A DNA stretch of 64,000 nt from Scortum barcoo (lineage: Eukaryota > Chordata > Actinopteri > Centrarchiformes > Terapontidae). The DNA lies in the NCBI GenBank assembly GCA_023238725.1, contig CM041536.1, forward strand, positions 16,461,271-16,525,270. Direction: 5' to 3'. Shown in pieces: positions 35,815-49,797 of the stretch (positions are counted from its first letter, which is position 1; each line of letters opens with the position of its first letter). Both the position numbers and the translations under genes were made by a program. A model generated the notes under the pieces. It had not been told where the DNA came from, made no database searches, and saw only the letters and a program-made list of their open reading frames with translations.

Positions 35815-38811
35815 ATAATCAACAGAAGTGTTGGAGATGCAATGAAAACAGTCCACACAGTACCCTGAAATATCATAGATCAATTCAAACTTATCTCTCC
35901 TCAAATAACTCCCTCAGGACAGTCTGTTCCTGCCAATCCTCCCCTGGTGTCCAAAACACAGAGTAAAAATGACAACGGTTACAGTTCTTTCTAATCAAGC
36001 CTGTCACCTGAAGCTCCTTATAATACAGGTAAAGGTGTAGTTGTGATGACTAACTTAATGTGATACAGACAGTTTGAGTTAAATTTTATAGCAGTGTTCC
36101 CACTACAAAACATTGTTATTTCTAAAATCTTAATTGGAAATTTAAGAGCCCTAAACTTTACTTTTTTAAAAATACAACATGAAAAAACATGATGATTGTA
36201 GGATCTCCAACATGCCCAGATGACTGAATTCAAGTTCAAAGGAGTCTCTGCTCTTGACAATACATTCAAGCTGCTGTATTCATATTTAAAATCCTGCATT
36301 TCCCAGACAACAATAAATTTTCTCTGAGGAAAACTCTACATGTAAGTTTGCCATGAGGATACTGGATATGGAAATGACTGTAGCAGCCTCTAACACGCCC
36401 ACCTGTGATGAATGATAACATATTTTTTGTACTACAGTGCCACAGGTGTCTCAGCAGATCCTGGACCTAGGGAAGGGACATAGGGACATTACAATGGACA
36501 ATTAAGACCAGGTGGCACACAGCTATAACACCTGCAACCCACCAGGTGTACCTGTTTGCAAGTTAGACAAAGTTGTAAAAACATGAACATTTGGAACATG
36601 CTGAGCTCCACACACTGAGATGATGTAGTCTGATTATGCTACAGATGTGGTTTGAGAAGTTTCTTTGGACATTAACACACATTTTTTTGAGTCACTATTA
36701 AAACTCCCTTGTCACCACAGAATGTGGGGTGACAAAAAGTATATTTTCAGGGTTGAGCAATGACTAAAAGTCAGTGTGCAACCTCAGTGTACAGTCCATG
36801 AATTCTGGCACATGAAATATGACAACAGAGCTCTATTGTTGTTTGTATGCATGACTGTGTGTTTTCTGTGTGTAAGCGGGGTGGTCAGGAAGGGTGAGGG
36901 GAATGCATGCTGTCATCAGAATCAAACTGCCCATAGAAAGAAAGAGCTGAATCAGGCCCAGTCATGTGCTTTTAGACAGACACACAAACTGACACCAGGA
37001 CACGGTCAGGCAGACAGCAAGGGGACAGAGCCAGAGGATGGGACACAACCAAACAGAGCAAAGGTGAACTAGAACTCAGCCTTGTAAAACATATGACAAA
37101 AAATTTAGAAAATATGAACTTTGTCTACAAAATGGCCTACAGGCTACAGAGAGAGAACAGAAGAGGGCAGCCAGCGAGCTCCAGGCTGAAGAAAGGGGTA
37201 TGTGGGTAGTGTATTTATTCAGCCAGATGATAATCAGATCTCTATTGTACTTTATGCCTCTGGCCTCCTATTCTATAGTCATCTATTCATACTGCCTGAC
37301 CTAGAATGATGAAGTCTCCTGCTAGTGGGATGCTGTACTGTATGAAGTGAGAGCTATACAATGTGCTATTTTTTTACTGTGAAATGAACTTGTGCAATGA
37401 GGTGTGACGTCATCAAGACCAAAAAGCAAGACCAGTTCTGATGATGGATGGATAGATGTAAAATGCATGATCCCTCCACTTCTTTTCAAAAACAGTAGTG
37501 TCTAAAATGTCCTTAGATTGCAGACGCACACACAAATAACAGGACAGACATAACTTCTGCAGAGTGTGTTGAGATGTGTGCCAGCTAAATGACGTTTCTG
37601 TTGGTTTACATTATATGTCAGCAGGAAAACAAATAAGATACATTTTTCATTCGAACAGTGTAGGTAAGCGACTGCAGTGTGCATGATTGTCATCTATCAT
37701 AGAAATGTCAGTATGAGCCATAATGCATAAAGTGGGGAATGTGGAAGTGATTCTGCATCCTCTACAAGGTAGATGTCAGAGACTGACTGATGGAAAGCAA
37801 ACTGGGAAAATGTTGAATTTAAACAGATTCTGCTTGTCTTATTGGTCCCCGTCACTAAACTGTGTCCTAACCTGTGTGATCTCCCTCCTAATCTAACTTG
37901 ATCTGATCTCAGATGCTAGTTTGTGGATTTCATCCTATTTTTCCAGTCAACACAGAACTAGAAGAAATTCTCTGGATTCATCACCAAACTGTCAGAGTGC
38001 CATGACACAATCTGGTTTAATATTTAAGGTAAAGAGGTTCTATGGAGAACAAATTCCTCCCCATTTACTATGATACTGATATAGTAATTGAAATAACAAA
38101 AACAGAGCCTAGAGAATTAATCTTAGCAGCACCTACAAGCAGAGACCCACATGGAGCTTACTGGGGTGTATTATGAACAGCCTCAGGCTACAGTTTCTAC
38201 ATGGCCTGGTTTCAGAACATACTGAACAATCAATTCCTTTTTTCTAATCATATCTCTCTCTCTTACACACACACACATACAAACTCTATGAATTTTCAGT
38301 AAAACTCATTCAATATTTGTATGTAAATATTTACACCCATGCCAGAAAAGCAATAGCACACAGAGGACACAAACACATTAAGGCGGGGGCTGTAATCCGA
38401 TGTATGTAGTGTAACATGCCCCTGTAATGTCAGAGGAGCCAGGGTCAAAACTAAATAATGCAAATCACATTTTAGTGCAGTTTGCACTAGCTGAATTTGT
38501 TACAAAACAAAGTGGATGTGGTCACTTGAACTTTTAGTGATGGGTTTTTATACACCATAAATTCCATACACACTGTATCAATAATTAACCCAAAGGACTC
38601 ACAGAGGACATGTTTCTGCAGCATATTTTGTAGAGTAGGTCAGGCTGCCCATTTGTGCCATATCACAGGTCAAGCTGCCCCCAGGGAATAGTCTTGACAG
38701 CTGCCACCTGCTGAGCCCTCACTTACTGAGGCTGACAGCTTAGAGACTCTCAGCACAGCTTCACAGAAAATACAATACGTGGCAGTTACTTAGCTAACTA
38801 TTATGCTGCCA

Positions 38812-38836
38812 AACACACACACACACACACACACAC
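38812..38836 (+). repeat. CA microsatellite
   Basis: About twelve CA units in the long intron. Confidence 0.95.
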
Positions 38837-39487
38837 CATGAGAGAGCTTCAGTATGACAGCAATGTGACACAAGCAAAACAAGCAGAGCATTATGATAAA
38901 AGACAGTGAAGACCACAAGACAAGTTCCATCCTGGGGGGACCCAGTGGCAGATCTTAACAGACGCACTGTCATGTGAATGCATAAACACATTTTCAGACA
39001 CGTGCACCTGCATATGCACACACACATTTGCCTTTAGGAATGTCTGCCACATACAGACATACACAGATATGTTACAGCCTTACTCATCCAAAAGCAAAAA
39101 CGTAACCACTCAGACTGGCCACAGCTAGACACAAACATCCACACTGACATATCAGGCACATACACACACACAAACAAACAGGCACAATGATACAAGCCCT
39201 CGGTTAGTAATTGAACTAGTGCAGTGAAAAACATTAGCATTCTGTCAGGGTTTCAGTCAAGACTGCACCAGCTCTTCACACAGCCAACATGCAGCAGAGC
39301 ATAACAACAGAACGAAAGCCAGAGAGAGGAAGAGAGAGAGCATAGACAGGTAGACACGGATGGGTTGGGGAGTGTTCGTGAATAATTGGAGATAGAAAGT
39401 ATGAAAAACAGAGAGACAGAGGAAGAAAAAGACATCAGAAATAATGATCAAACTAAATTAAAGAGATGATGAAAGCAATTGGGGTAC

Positions 39488-39574
39488 CTTACTATTGAGT
39501 CTGGCCTTCCTGGCTTCTTTAGTTTTTCTTTCCTTTCTTTCGGCTGCTTGTCTTCTGCCCAGAGCGGATCCCAT
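39488..39574 (-). CDS. candidate alternative first exon of shank3 (29 codons)
   Basis: The minus strand has an ATG at 39574 in a strong start context (G at -3, G at +4). It opens a frame beginning MGSALGRRQAAERKER, very rich in Lys, Arg, Glu and Ala, and ending KARLNSK before a possible donor AAG|gtaccc. Phase 0 and the final Lys equal those of exon B, so joining to exon C would give SK|ANLKKF. A stronger-looking donor (gtaagg) seven bases earlier would put exon C out of frame. If unspliced, the frame ends after nine more codons. CpG dinucleotides are locally frequent. The peptide would replace SPN with a charged helix. This is a hypothesis; no family match is known to me. Confidence 0.25.
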
Positions 39575-40225
39575 CTCACACACACGGAGACACGCTCCCC
39601 GTCACATACACACTCCCGTAGGTCAGCTATGGTCCCAATACCAAAACATCATCCACATGGCCATATCCAGCCCCCCCCCTCCTCCTCATCTCCACCCCTC
39701 TTGTTCTCTCTCTCCTTCTCCTTCACTAGCTCTCCTCTTGTCAAAGTAGCACATGCACACTCACATGGTCACTCACAGAAACGCTCACCCGAGCACAGAC
39801 TTGCACACTGAATCCTGTGCATGCACAGACAGACAGAGAGACGGTAAGGGTTGATTTTGCAGGATGCTGGAGAGAACAGGACGAGGGTGGGGAGAGAGTG
39901 AGCCAGAGAAGAGGGAGGGAAAATAGAGGGAGGAGAGAAAGCGTAAGATAGAGGAGGTGAAAACCGAAAGACAAAATGAGATGAAGAGTGGGTGGGGTGT
40001 AGAAGCAAGGGAAGATATGGATATCAAAAGTGAGAGGGAATAAAGAATAGAATGAGCAGAGCAATAGGAAGAGTGGAAATCCACAACAGACAGACAAGAA
40101 AAAAATGTGGCGCACTGGTGCAATGTCAGTTATTGCATCAACGTGCTAAACCAAGTGTTACATGACAGTGGGAGATTTATGATTGTCGCTTTTGTTTTTG
40201 TTTTTGTTTCTTAGTGCTCCTGAAA

Positions 40226-40231
40226 ATATAG

Positions 40232-40279
<48 letters not shown>

Positions 40280-40285
40280 CTATAT
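40226..40285. repeat. 60-bp perfect TA palindrome with agct caps
   Basis: A TA array flanked by atatagct on the left and agctatat on the right; every base from 40226 to 40285 pairs about the centre, so it can extrude as a cruciform. Confidence 0.95.
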
Positions 40286-40673
40286 ATTTAAATCCACAAA
40301 TCGTTTCTACAAATACACAACTCCACACATATACAAAGTACATGTGCATGAGATCCTCACATCTATACAAAAACAGAGACATATACAGCATCTCAAATTA
40401 GAAACAACAGAAATAATTTCAGCTGAGTCCTCTCTACGACTGGAAAAAATATTTTTTTAACTCCCAAGTCCCATGTCTTTATTTGTTTGTTTTTGTGTCT
40501 GTTTATGTGTATGCACATGTACAGCTGAGTGAGTGTTTTTGTTTCTACCCAGATATGTCTCTACTTTGTTCAAAGCACTACATTTCCCTCCCTTTTAGGG
40601 GATTATCCATAAGGGGAGCTTTGTGAGTGAGGGATTCCGCATTGTAAACATCCTCTCATCCTTTGCCATGCAG

Positions 40674-40675
<2 letters not shown>

Positions 40676-40706
<31 letters not shown>
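40676..40706 (+). repeat. TG microsatellite
   Basis: About 15 TG units. Confidence 0.95.
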
Positions 40707-40707
<1 letters not shown>

Positions 40708-43700
40708 ATACGTGTGCATTATGCAGAAATCCCATTCCCATTTCATAGTGGCTGCAGATGCAATAACACTGCACTGCTGGGAGGGTTTAGACACTGTACA
40801 AATGCTCAGTGGGATCTGGCATCTCAGAGCAATATCATACGTACAATGAGATACATTCTCTGCGCAGTTCCAATGTAAATTGAAAATAATGCAGGAATTC
40901 TCATTCATAAATACAATAAGCTTCTAACAACAATACGGAGCCTCCGTGTAGGAGGAATAGCATTACACTGCAATACGTTTTATGGGGGAGCCTTTTGTGA
41001 ATTAGGCTTTCCCACACATATACATGACTAATATTTGGAATAATGGGAGCATTGGTTTAGTTTGTTAATCATACTGGACAAGAGTAATCATTCTTATTCA
41101 AAGAGTGAGAACATTTGTGGGTTTTTTTGTGTGTGTGCATGTTTTTCTCCTGTTTGTGACATCAGCACATATGAAATGCCCTCACTCTCGCACTGTGTTC
41201 TGCAGCGCCCCTGACCACATTGCCAAATAGTGCGTTACTAAATGCTCTCTGCAACCATATATGCCTCTTTGATTTCCTCTGACCCACCCCCTCCCTAGCT
41301 ATATCTGTGGTCACGATGCCAAGGGCTATCATTTATTATTATTTACACAGCATACCTTTCTATCTTTCTGTCCATCCATCCAATCATCTGACTGCATGCC
41401 TACATTCTCGTACATATCGTTTATTTGCTAAAAAGAAATAAAAGTCTAATACATTTTGAATTCTCTGTTCTTGGGAACACGTACTTCATGTGGAGTTCTG
41501 CACAAGGTCACATATATCTGCACTGAAAAATCCCTGGAGTACGTTAAAGCATTAGTACTCTGTCCCTAATAAATAAAACAGCAAGAAATAGGTGATCTTA
41601 TGAGAAACTGCTTATTCATTTGCTGGAATGTGGGTCTTATGCAGTCCATTAGTTCTTAATTACAAACTCATATATAGCAAAGTAGAGTCGAAGCCCACAG
41701 AGCTCTATTTTGAATTCTAGCAGAGGTCCTGCTAGTGTGACCTGACATGTCACTGAACTTTGATGTCATGTGCAGCTGTAAAGAACATGGCTTCCTGGTT
41801 TTAAAATTCTAGCTAAACATACTGAAGGCATCATATAGCTTGTGTCAGTGTGCTGGAAGGAGTTTATATTACATTATACTGAAAGGTGGTTTTAATATTA
41901 TGTCCCTCTCATGTATGTAAATGAGGTGAACAAAATCTTAAAACCACTTTTGCACTCAAGTACAACTTTACCATCCACCAAGACCTGAATAATAAACATA
42001 AAGTAGAATAATTATCTTTCTGACAGTTGCCAACAAAAAAGCCAACAAAAAAACTGAGACATTATAAGCTTCACAAAAGTAGAATTCACAGTGCTGTATG
42101 TTAAACAGGAATTGTGTAAGTTTCAGTAAATTTGCTTGGAGATATACTGATATAAAAAGGGACAGGATACTTTCTATCACTGGAAGCCCTTTGTCACACT
42201 CCAAGAAAGCCACCCATTCTGCAGTCTTGTCTTTCACATGGCCAACCTCCTCCACCAAACACCCACACATATGCTGTTTTTACTATGTAAGTTTTCTATG
42301 CGGTCACCCTGCATAGTTAACCAGGACAGTTTCAGGGGTGAGGAGGTCTGGTTGGGTCGGGTGAAGATGGAAAAAAAAAGAATGGGAAAATCCTATCAAT
42401 TATGACCTCATTTTTAAACTTCAGCCTGCAGCTAATGAGCTACCAGTAAAGTAGGCTAATGCTTGATCTCTGCCTAACAGGGCAGCTTGCTGGATGAATC
42501 GTGAAGATCGTGAATAGCAAGGTTGCAAGAGTCACCCATAACAAGATTTCTCTTCTTTGCCCCTAGAAGTGATTATGCAACTAAAGCTAATTTGTCATTC
42601 AGAAGTCAGAGAGAGGGGGACAAACGTCAGTTTACTTTGTAATGTCACTTGTTTAAAATTAATCTTTGCTAACACAAGCACAAGAGAGCATTTTCACACT
42701 GCTTCGGCAGAGACAAGTCAAAAGCGTTTATCATTCATGACTGTATAATAAGCTTACTACTACCATTGCTATAAATAATGAATACATCACTCACCTAAAG
42801 TCAAACTTCTACAGAGGATATATTCCATATATCTGCTTCTTCTGAAATATAGAAAACATTTTGAAGTCTGAATGCCGTCTAACTTGAACATGACCATGAA
42901 ATCAAATGGTATCATAACCTGGGCTTCCTTATAACAACAGCCAGGTTAGACAAACAGACCTCTCCATTCATTCAGAATGTAAATCAAAAATATTTTACAA
43001 ACACGCGTAAAGTACAATATTTTACAAACCCATGCATTGTTACAGATATTGGATCTGATGTCTCTTATAATGACTGGCACATCTGTGTTTAGGTGCCTCT
43101 GTGTTGAGAGACATGCTGATTAATAACAGAGGAAAACAGGAATTTACTATGGCTGCTTGTGGATTTTGTACAGCTAAATTATCACCCTCAGTCTCTCCAA
43201 CAACACAGCTGTCCTGATTTACTCATACTCACATGGTTCAAAGAACATGGTGGCTTTCACAGCCCATTCACACATGATGATTCAGATTTCTAATCAGTGA
43301 GATCCGTGGTGGTAGATTCGTGGCTGGGAGTGACTGGGAGATTCACACTCTTACCCATTTGAGAATTTTCCCAGTTCAACCAGTCTGCAAGACAAGCAAT
43401 CACAAGAAAATCTCCCTTTATAGATGATTTATTATGTGAAATTACCAATAGAATTGCAGCTCGGTAGAAACGGATCTTGGTAAAGTATGTCAGGTGAGTG
43501 CAAATCATATAATTTGTCATTGCAATGTCGCACAGTAGCAGACAGCAGTACCTCACAGCAGACTAGTTAGACAGGAGACAATATTTGAAAGTATGACTCA
43601 TCTTTCTTGTCACTGATTTCTGACGTTCAGTAGTAGAAGTGCTCATAAGAAACCGCTCAGCGTGCATGAACATAGAGAAGGCGGACAAAAAAGCAAATCC

Positions 43701-43836
43701 CAACAATTAACTCAAAGTTCCCTCTGTTTCAAAGAGACCATTTTGAATGAAATTTTAAATGACAAACACACAATGACATGGATTCCCAAAACCTCAGGAG
43801 GAATCAAAAACAGGCTGCATTTTGGCCTCTACTCAC

Positions 43837-43865
43837 TAAATGTTCAACTAAATGTTGAACATTTA
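43837..43865. repeat. 12-bp inverted repeat
   Basis: Arms 43837-43848 (taaatgttcaac) and 43854-43865 are exact reverse complements, with a 5-nt loop. Confidence 0.9.
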
Positions 43866-44659
43866 AAAAAGGCCCTACTGTATACCACACTGCTGCAATG
43901 CCTGTGGCTACACTGTTCATTCACTGTGTGTAAAACAGTATTTTGAAATATGCTGGAGAATCTGATCATTCTGAAGGGCTGTTGTGTGTTGTTCTTTAGG
44001 TTAAAAAAATGAGAACAATACCATTTCAAACTGAGAACCATACCATATCAACAGTCCTGAATGATCTAATATTTGCTAAGCTCTTGGTTTAGTTCTTCAA
44101 ACTATGATAGCTAGGATTAACGATATAATCAAATTTCCTCATGGGATGTACAGTATATGGAGCTCAGTACAAAGCTAAATCTGCAATAAGCCATTAAACT
44201 GTTTTCACTAGCATTAGTACATTAACTACAAGAAAAGCACATCTAAGAACATTAGTCACACATAAGGGGTGATAGCAGCTTACTTTGTGCTCTAACTTCA
44301 TGGTTTTTATTCATCAGATCATTATGCGATGCAGCATGTTTCATGACAAAAATCAGCATATGCTGAAAACCTAAAACATTCTCTCCTTTTGTGAAGTTCA
44401 GCTTAAATTGTAAAATGGGCTTGTGACAATGACAACGGTGAAAAGAACTGATTGATGCATAAATGATCAAAACTGCAATTCCATGATTTGTACCCAAAAG
44501 CAGATCTGCACCATTGTTCTCTCTCTCTCTGTAACACACAAAAACACACAACTGACACTGTTAATTCTCCCCAGTGTAAATATTCTGCCCCCTGATGGGG
44601 TTTGATGCAAATGCTTTCAAATCTCTCAGTTGTCTGTTCCACTTATTACGCCCACATTT

Positions 44660-44762
<103 letters not shown>

Positions 44763-44834
44763 ATTGTCTCAACTGTTCTACTGTATCCCCCTTATCTGCA
44801 TGATCTGCATTTACTAACATCTTGGGCATTTCAG

Positions 44835-45235
44835 ACATGACGTTCCTCACCTGTCCAATAGCCGTCCCCACTGAGTCCCTGCTTGAGACAATCCCCTGAT
44901 TAGTTACCTGCTTGCACACCTGTTCTGCATGGCTTCATTATTCATAGTACTTCATACAGTATGCAGCCTGTAGTCACACTGCCAGATTGTCCAGTTTGGG
45001 CAGTAGCCTTACGTTGCCAGACTTTGTCCTGTTCTGCCTCTCTGTATCTGTGTTTGTGACCACCTGCCTGCCCTTGACCACCGTCTGCCAGCGTTGCCTC
45101 TTTGGTTCTCTTTGCCAGTTTGGACTGCCTTTTTGTCGCTGTCTCTAAGCCTGTATGTCCAACAACTAAAGATGGGTTATACTGAACTTGCCTTGCCTTC
45201 TGCATCTATTCATATCCAGTCTGTAACAAACAAAC
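44835..45235 (-). mobile_element. possible solo-LTR-like or other transposon segment
   Basis: Base composition changes to a C/T-rich stretch with repeated words (cctgcctgccc, gttgcctctttg, tgccagtttggactgcc) between tgacgttcctcacctgtcc and a gtaacaaac end. Such pyrimidine-rich text is typical of some fish LTRs. No internal domain was seen. Orientation and family are uncertain. Confidence 0.3.
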
Positions 45236-45595
45236 CACTAATACACAAATGTTTATGCATATTCTTAACCTGATCTGAAATCCAATTTGATACAGACTTT
45301 GCCAATATAATTGAATAGAAAATTACATAAATGTCACAATAGAACAAGAGTGTATTGATGCTGAACAAGAGAAAGCACCAGATGTCACTTATCCTAGCTC
45401 CTATGTTTGAGGAGGACAGAAAATGATGTCTTTAACAGAGATAAAACAGATCCTCCCTGCACTTGCTGCAACCACTTTGTCACCATGCTATCCAAGCAAT
45501 AATTGAACAAAGTTTTATATGCTGCTTACGTGTCATTCACTCAGCTCTTCAGATCTCAGGATGGAAGAGTTCAAAGCACGGTTGTTTGCTCTTAC

Positions 45596-45667
45596 CTTGG
45601 TGTGAAGCTTCGACAGCTGCTTTTCATCCAGGTGAGTCTGGGTGTAGACACGTCTTTTATAGCGGAA
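45596..45667 (-). CDS. shank3: shank3 exon B: end of SPN domain
   Basis: 72 nt, 24 codons, phase 0 at both ends, residues 69-92. The acceptor is tttcag and the donor AAG|gtaaga. It encodes FRYKRRVYTQTHLDEKQLSK then LHTK. FRYKRRVY is SHANK3-like, while LDEKQL is the form I recall from SHANK1/2. The exon is too short to stand out as an open frame; it was placed by homology and splice sites. It is separated from exon A by 4130 bp and from exon C by 21.8 kb. Its length is a multiple of three, so skipping it would keep the frame. Confidence 0.92.
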
Positions 45668-48600
45668 CTGAAACACAACAAAAACAACCATGAGAGGCGA
45701 AGAACCTTTACCCTCTCTTTTAGTTTATCTTGACTTCTTAACAAAAACACAACAAACAAAAACAATAATATTGTTAATTATTAATGTCATTCCAAATTAA
45801 TTTGTCACACAGCATCAGCTCCTCAAACAAACTACTGTATGTCAAAGAAATTTTAATTAAACATTGGCTTGTCCTTTGAGAGAGAACAGAGAGACAGAAA
45901 CTGAAATTTTGACTTATTTAATAACTCTCTATCTCTACACAGCTGTCAACAGCTCTCCAGCTTGTCATCTCTTCCTCATATTGCATCTTTCTTGAAAACA
46001 AATCTTCTACTGCTTAAAGATTAAGTGTAAAATACCGATGGCAAAACAATAAAAAACGTTTTCAATTCCAGCTCAATAAATATGCAAAAGAAACATTCCA
46101 TTCAGGTTTAACAAATAAAAAAGACAAGGAGATACATTCAATGGAGGCTCCCAACCTCCCACCTTTAGTGAAAATTGTTTCTGCAGGTGGGAATATCAAA
46201 TTAGTATGTCAAACAATAAATAAAAGTGTAAAAAAAACTATTCTGAACTCTGTTGAGCAGACACTGGTTTATAATACCAATCATGAGAACACAGCAGAAG
46301 GCAGCAAGATATTAAAAGCGAGGAGAAGGCAGAAAAAAATATTTTGACAAAATGTATGCAATATAATTTTGTGACGATTCACATCACACAGATGAAGTGT
46401 GATCTCATCAAATCAGTGCAAACTGAGAATGGGTTATTTCAAAGTTAGATCCTGTGGGTTCTTTCACTACTTCGAGCAAGCTGCATTTACATACAAAGAA
46501 GATTAAGGCAATTTACTCTTGTGTACTCACAACTCATGTAATGTGAATGAAACCAAATTGTTTTAAATTTGCATTCTTACACCTGTAATTATCACCGTTA
46601 ACAATACATTGACAATTGACAGTGACATTTAAAAATATATAATTTCTACATTATGGTGTTGCAATATCATGAAATGATTTTGACAGTGATTCGAGTGAAA
46701 TATGGACTTGTGATTACTGTGTATGGCCTGTGCTTTATATGCATGTGTTTTTGATACTTTATATTAAGACAACAAAGGTACTCACACTTGTATTTAGATG
46801 TAGGTATAATCAAGTAACTACAAGCTATTTCTTCATTACATTTTCAAATGCCATAATGTGAATATTGCACTGTACAAAACAGACCAGCCACAATAATGAC
46901 ACAGCAAACACATTTTACACAAGACTTTTACATTGTTTTAGAGGGTAAGAAGCCCTCCCAAAAAACTCTTGATCCAATTGTGCTTTCACTACAGCAAAAT
47001 CATCTGGCATGGTTTCAATTTCCTACACTATGCAGCTCTGGTCTCTGGACCGTTTCCAAACTTGTCAAAAGCCAGATCATTTATTAGGTCTGTTGCAAGC
47101 TACTTGTTTAATTGACAGGTTTCACTGAACACTGACAGCTTGTAATAGCTTTAAAAATGTGTAACCTTCATCGGCCAGGACTGGCAACGTACTTCAGTTT
47201 GGTGTGTCTGTTAGTGTGTGAATGTCGGTTTCTCCACTGATGTGTGGTGTTCACCAAATCTGCGGCAGAGCAGGGGGGCTTTGAGCTGCTAATCCAGACC
47301 TGTCAATCATCTCTGCACACCGCAAGCCTCAGGGAATAACTGCTGGTCAATCAATGACACACACACGGTGCTCGAACAGAGTAGTAGCAGACACATGCAC
47401 ACACAATGCAACAAAACTGAGTGAAGCCCCCAGAGATGAAACGGATGAAACAAGTACAGTTCAGACTGAACAAGAAATGCATAATCCAAAAACTAAACAA
47501 TAAAAATTATATGTAAACAGAGAGTCAAATCACAGCATAAACTAACACACTCTAACAATATATAAAGTTTAACTGCGGTGAACTGTTGATGCCTGTAGTA
47601 TTGTCATGTGGGAGAGCTGTTCTATTGATATAACATTATACCATTTGTAAAAGGTAAGTCACTCTGGTCTAGAAGGGATTTATAGACATTAGGCCCTGTC
47701 ATGCCATACGGCAAACCCAGGAAGTAGCACTTTCAAACTACATGCTCCACAAACATTTTATGCTTCATGGAAGCCCATCACCGCTTTCTTCTATTAGTGC
47801 TGTCAGCTCAAACAGTATGACACAACGCAGCATGTTTTATTTGTACTAATCAAATTACTCAAGTGTCTAAAATAATAGTTTCAGCCAAGGGGTGAGCCTA
47901 TTGAACACAATTAGCGAAACACAGCCAGGGAGCACCAGAATGAACAACTTGATCCTTGTAATCTACCACTCAGCTGCCATCTTACAACAACAGACTTACG
48001 GCTCTGAGACTTTCTATATTATTATTTAAATGTCATACATTCTTACTGTCTAGAGATTGTTCAGTCTAAAGTTTAAATTAAACTTTATGTGAAGAAGAAT
48101 GCTGATTTAAACTTTACTGTTTCACTCCAAAGTAGATGACAGTAGCTAATTCACTCACTGCAGACTTAATTTTTCTTTGTTTTATCAAACAAGCTTTTAC
48201 TAAAGGTGAGTTGTCTGCTGTCAACCCCACTGAATCAAGTTTTTTTTGCATTTGTTTTCGCTGATTTTGAGATATCTTCAAGGCAAATGAAATCCTGAAA
48301 AGATTGTCCAGCTTGGAAGTTTTTAAAAGCTGCTTTTGTCAACTGTTGCTAATAGACTGACTCGACGCTGAAACAGTAAATCAAATTTGAAATAATACAA
48401 GCCACGATAAGAAGGTGAGAGAGAAAGATTACAGATACAGAGTGAGGAGAAGAATACAAATAGGCCTAGCATGACCCTGCAATATGCTTATGAATTTCAT
48501 CATAGATGATAGTTAAAACCGTACCACAAAAGAAAATATGGGGATGACTTTTTATTAGAGACATATATTACCATTTCCAGAGCAAACTGGGACTATCATA

Positions 48601-49797
48601 AATAATAATGTAGTTAATAATAATGGTAGTATCTCGCAATGCATCAGGGACTGACATTAAACTGAGGCTCAAGGGAGAAACTAAATCTTTATTATGCTCC
48701 CCATCACTTGACACATCATAAAACTAGTGAAAACAGAGACGGCCAGTCAGAAAACCACCAGACATCTTAACACCACTGTTTGTAAAGCAATTTCTCTTCA
48801 CAGACTGCGTTTCTCTCACATCAAAAACCATGATGGACAAGCACAACAATTATCTCTGAGAGATGACAGCCGCTGCAGACAACACGCTGTCATTGAGCTC
48901 AGTATTATTGCAGCTAGTTTTGACTGACACATCATGACAGAAAAAACATACACTGTGTGCACAATGATGCGTAAACCCACACCCTTATGATGTATGAGCC
49001 TGCATGTGTGTGTCTGTGATGCATACACATGAAGACAACTTCAAAAAGACTACAGCAGATACTATTTAATTACAAATTAGTATAAGATGACTGACAAAGG
49101 TCAGCAGGCAGGGTGTGTTTAGTCTATATGAGGAAAATGACCTGAGGCACCACTACTAACTCTAACCCTAACCCTTAAAGGTCTATTTGAAACATTTAAG
49201 TTGAATAGTGCAGGGGTCATATACTGGATACCCTCATCTTGTTGTTACATAGTAATTTCACATGATGTGAGGAGTTTACATTTTTTGTGTTCAGCCATTC
49301 TCTTTGTCAGAGGCTCGATGACTAACCGGGAAATACAGGTAAATGGCCACAGGGCCCAGATCTCAGAGGCCCTCGTCCCCTGAAAGCCATTGATGCACTA
49401 CAATATGCTCTATGTAGTACTATGTTACCATAAATCAGTGGTGGATTATACATTTACATTTATTCAAGTGCTGTATTTAAGTGCAAATTTGTTCACACAG
49501 TACACTATCTCGATGCTGTACTGCACCCTCACTCTTGGCTTCTGCTTTTTTTTTTAAAAATTCAGAAACAGAAACATTTTGAGTTTTGAAATCTGATATT
49601 CTATGTAGAATCATAAATCATAAAAAATAGCGCTTCTAATGTTTGTTTCCCCACCTGTAGGATAATTATTTGGAGGATAATAGAGTATACAGAAGATTAT
49701 GTATGGTGTGGGGGTATGAACCCACTCTCTTTGCAACTATTGCTCTCTCCTACTGACAGTCCTTAAGGCCTCATACATACACATGATCCATACCTAC
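45668..49797 (-). other. 4.1-kb shank3 intron between exons A and B
   Basis: AT-rich. It contains a minor telomere-like word (taaccctaaccctt near 49165) and no exon, RNA gene or intact mobile element that I recognise. Confidence 0.7.

Noticed and set aside
41882..41951. 14-bp near-inverted repeat (aaaggtggttttaa and its complement, one mismatch) around about 42 bp
   Set aside because: Could be a tiny transposon, but it is short, imperfect and without a target duplication.
49155..49175. Telomere-like words (taaccctaaccctt)
   Set aside because: Only two imperfect units; too short to suggest an interstitial telomere.
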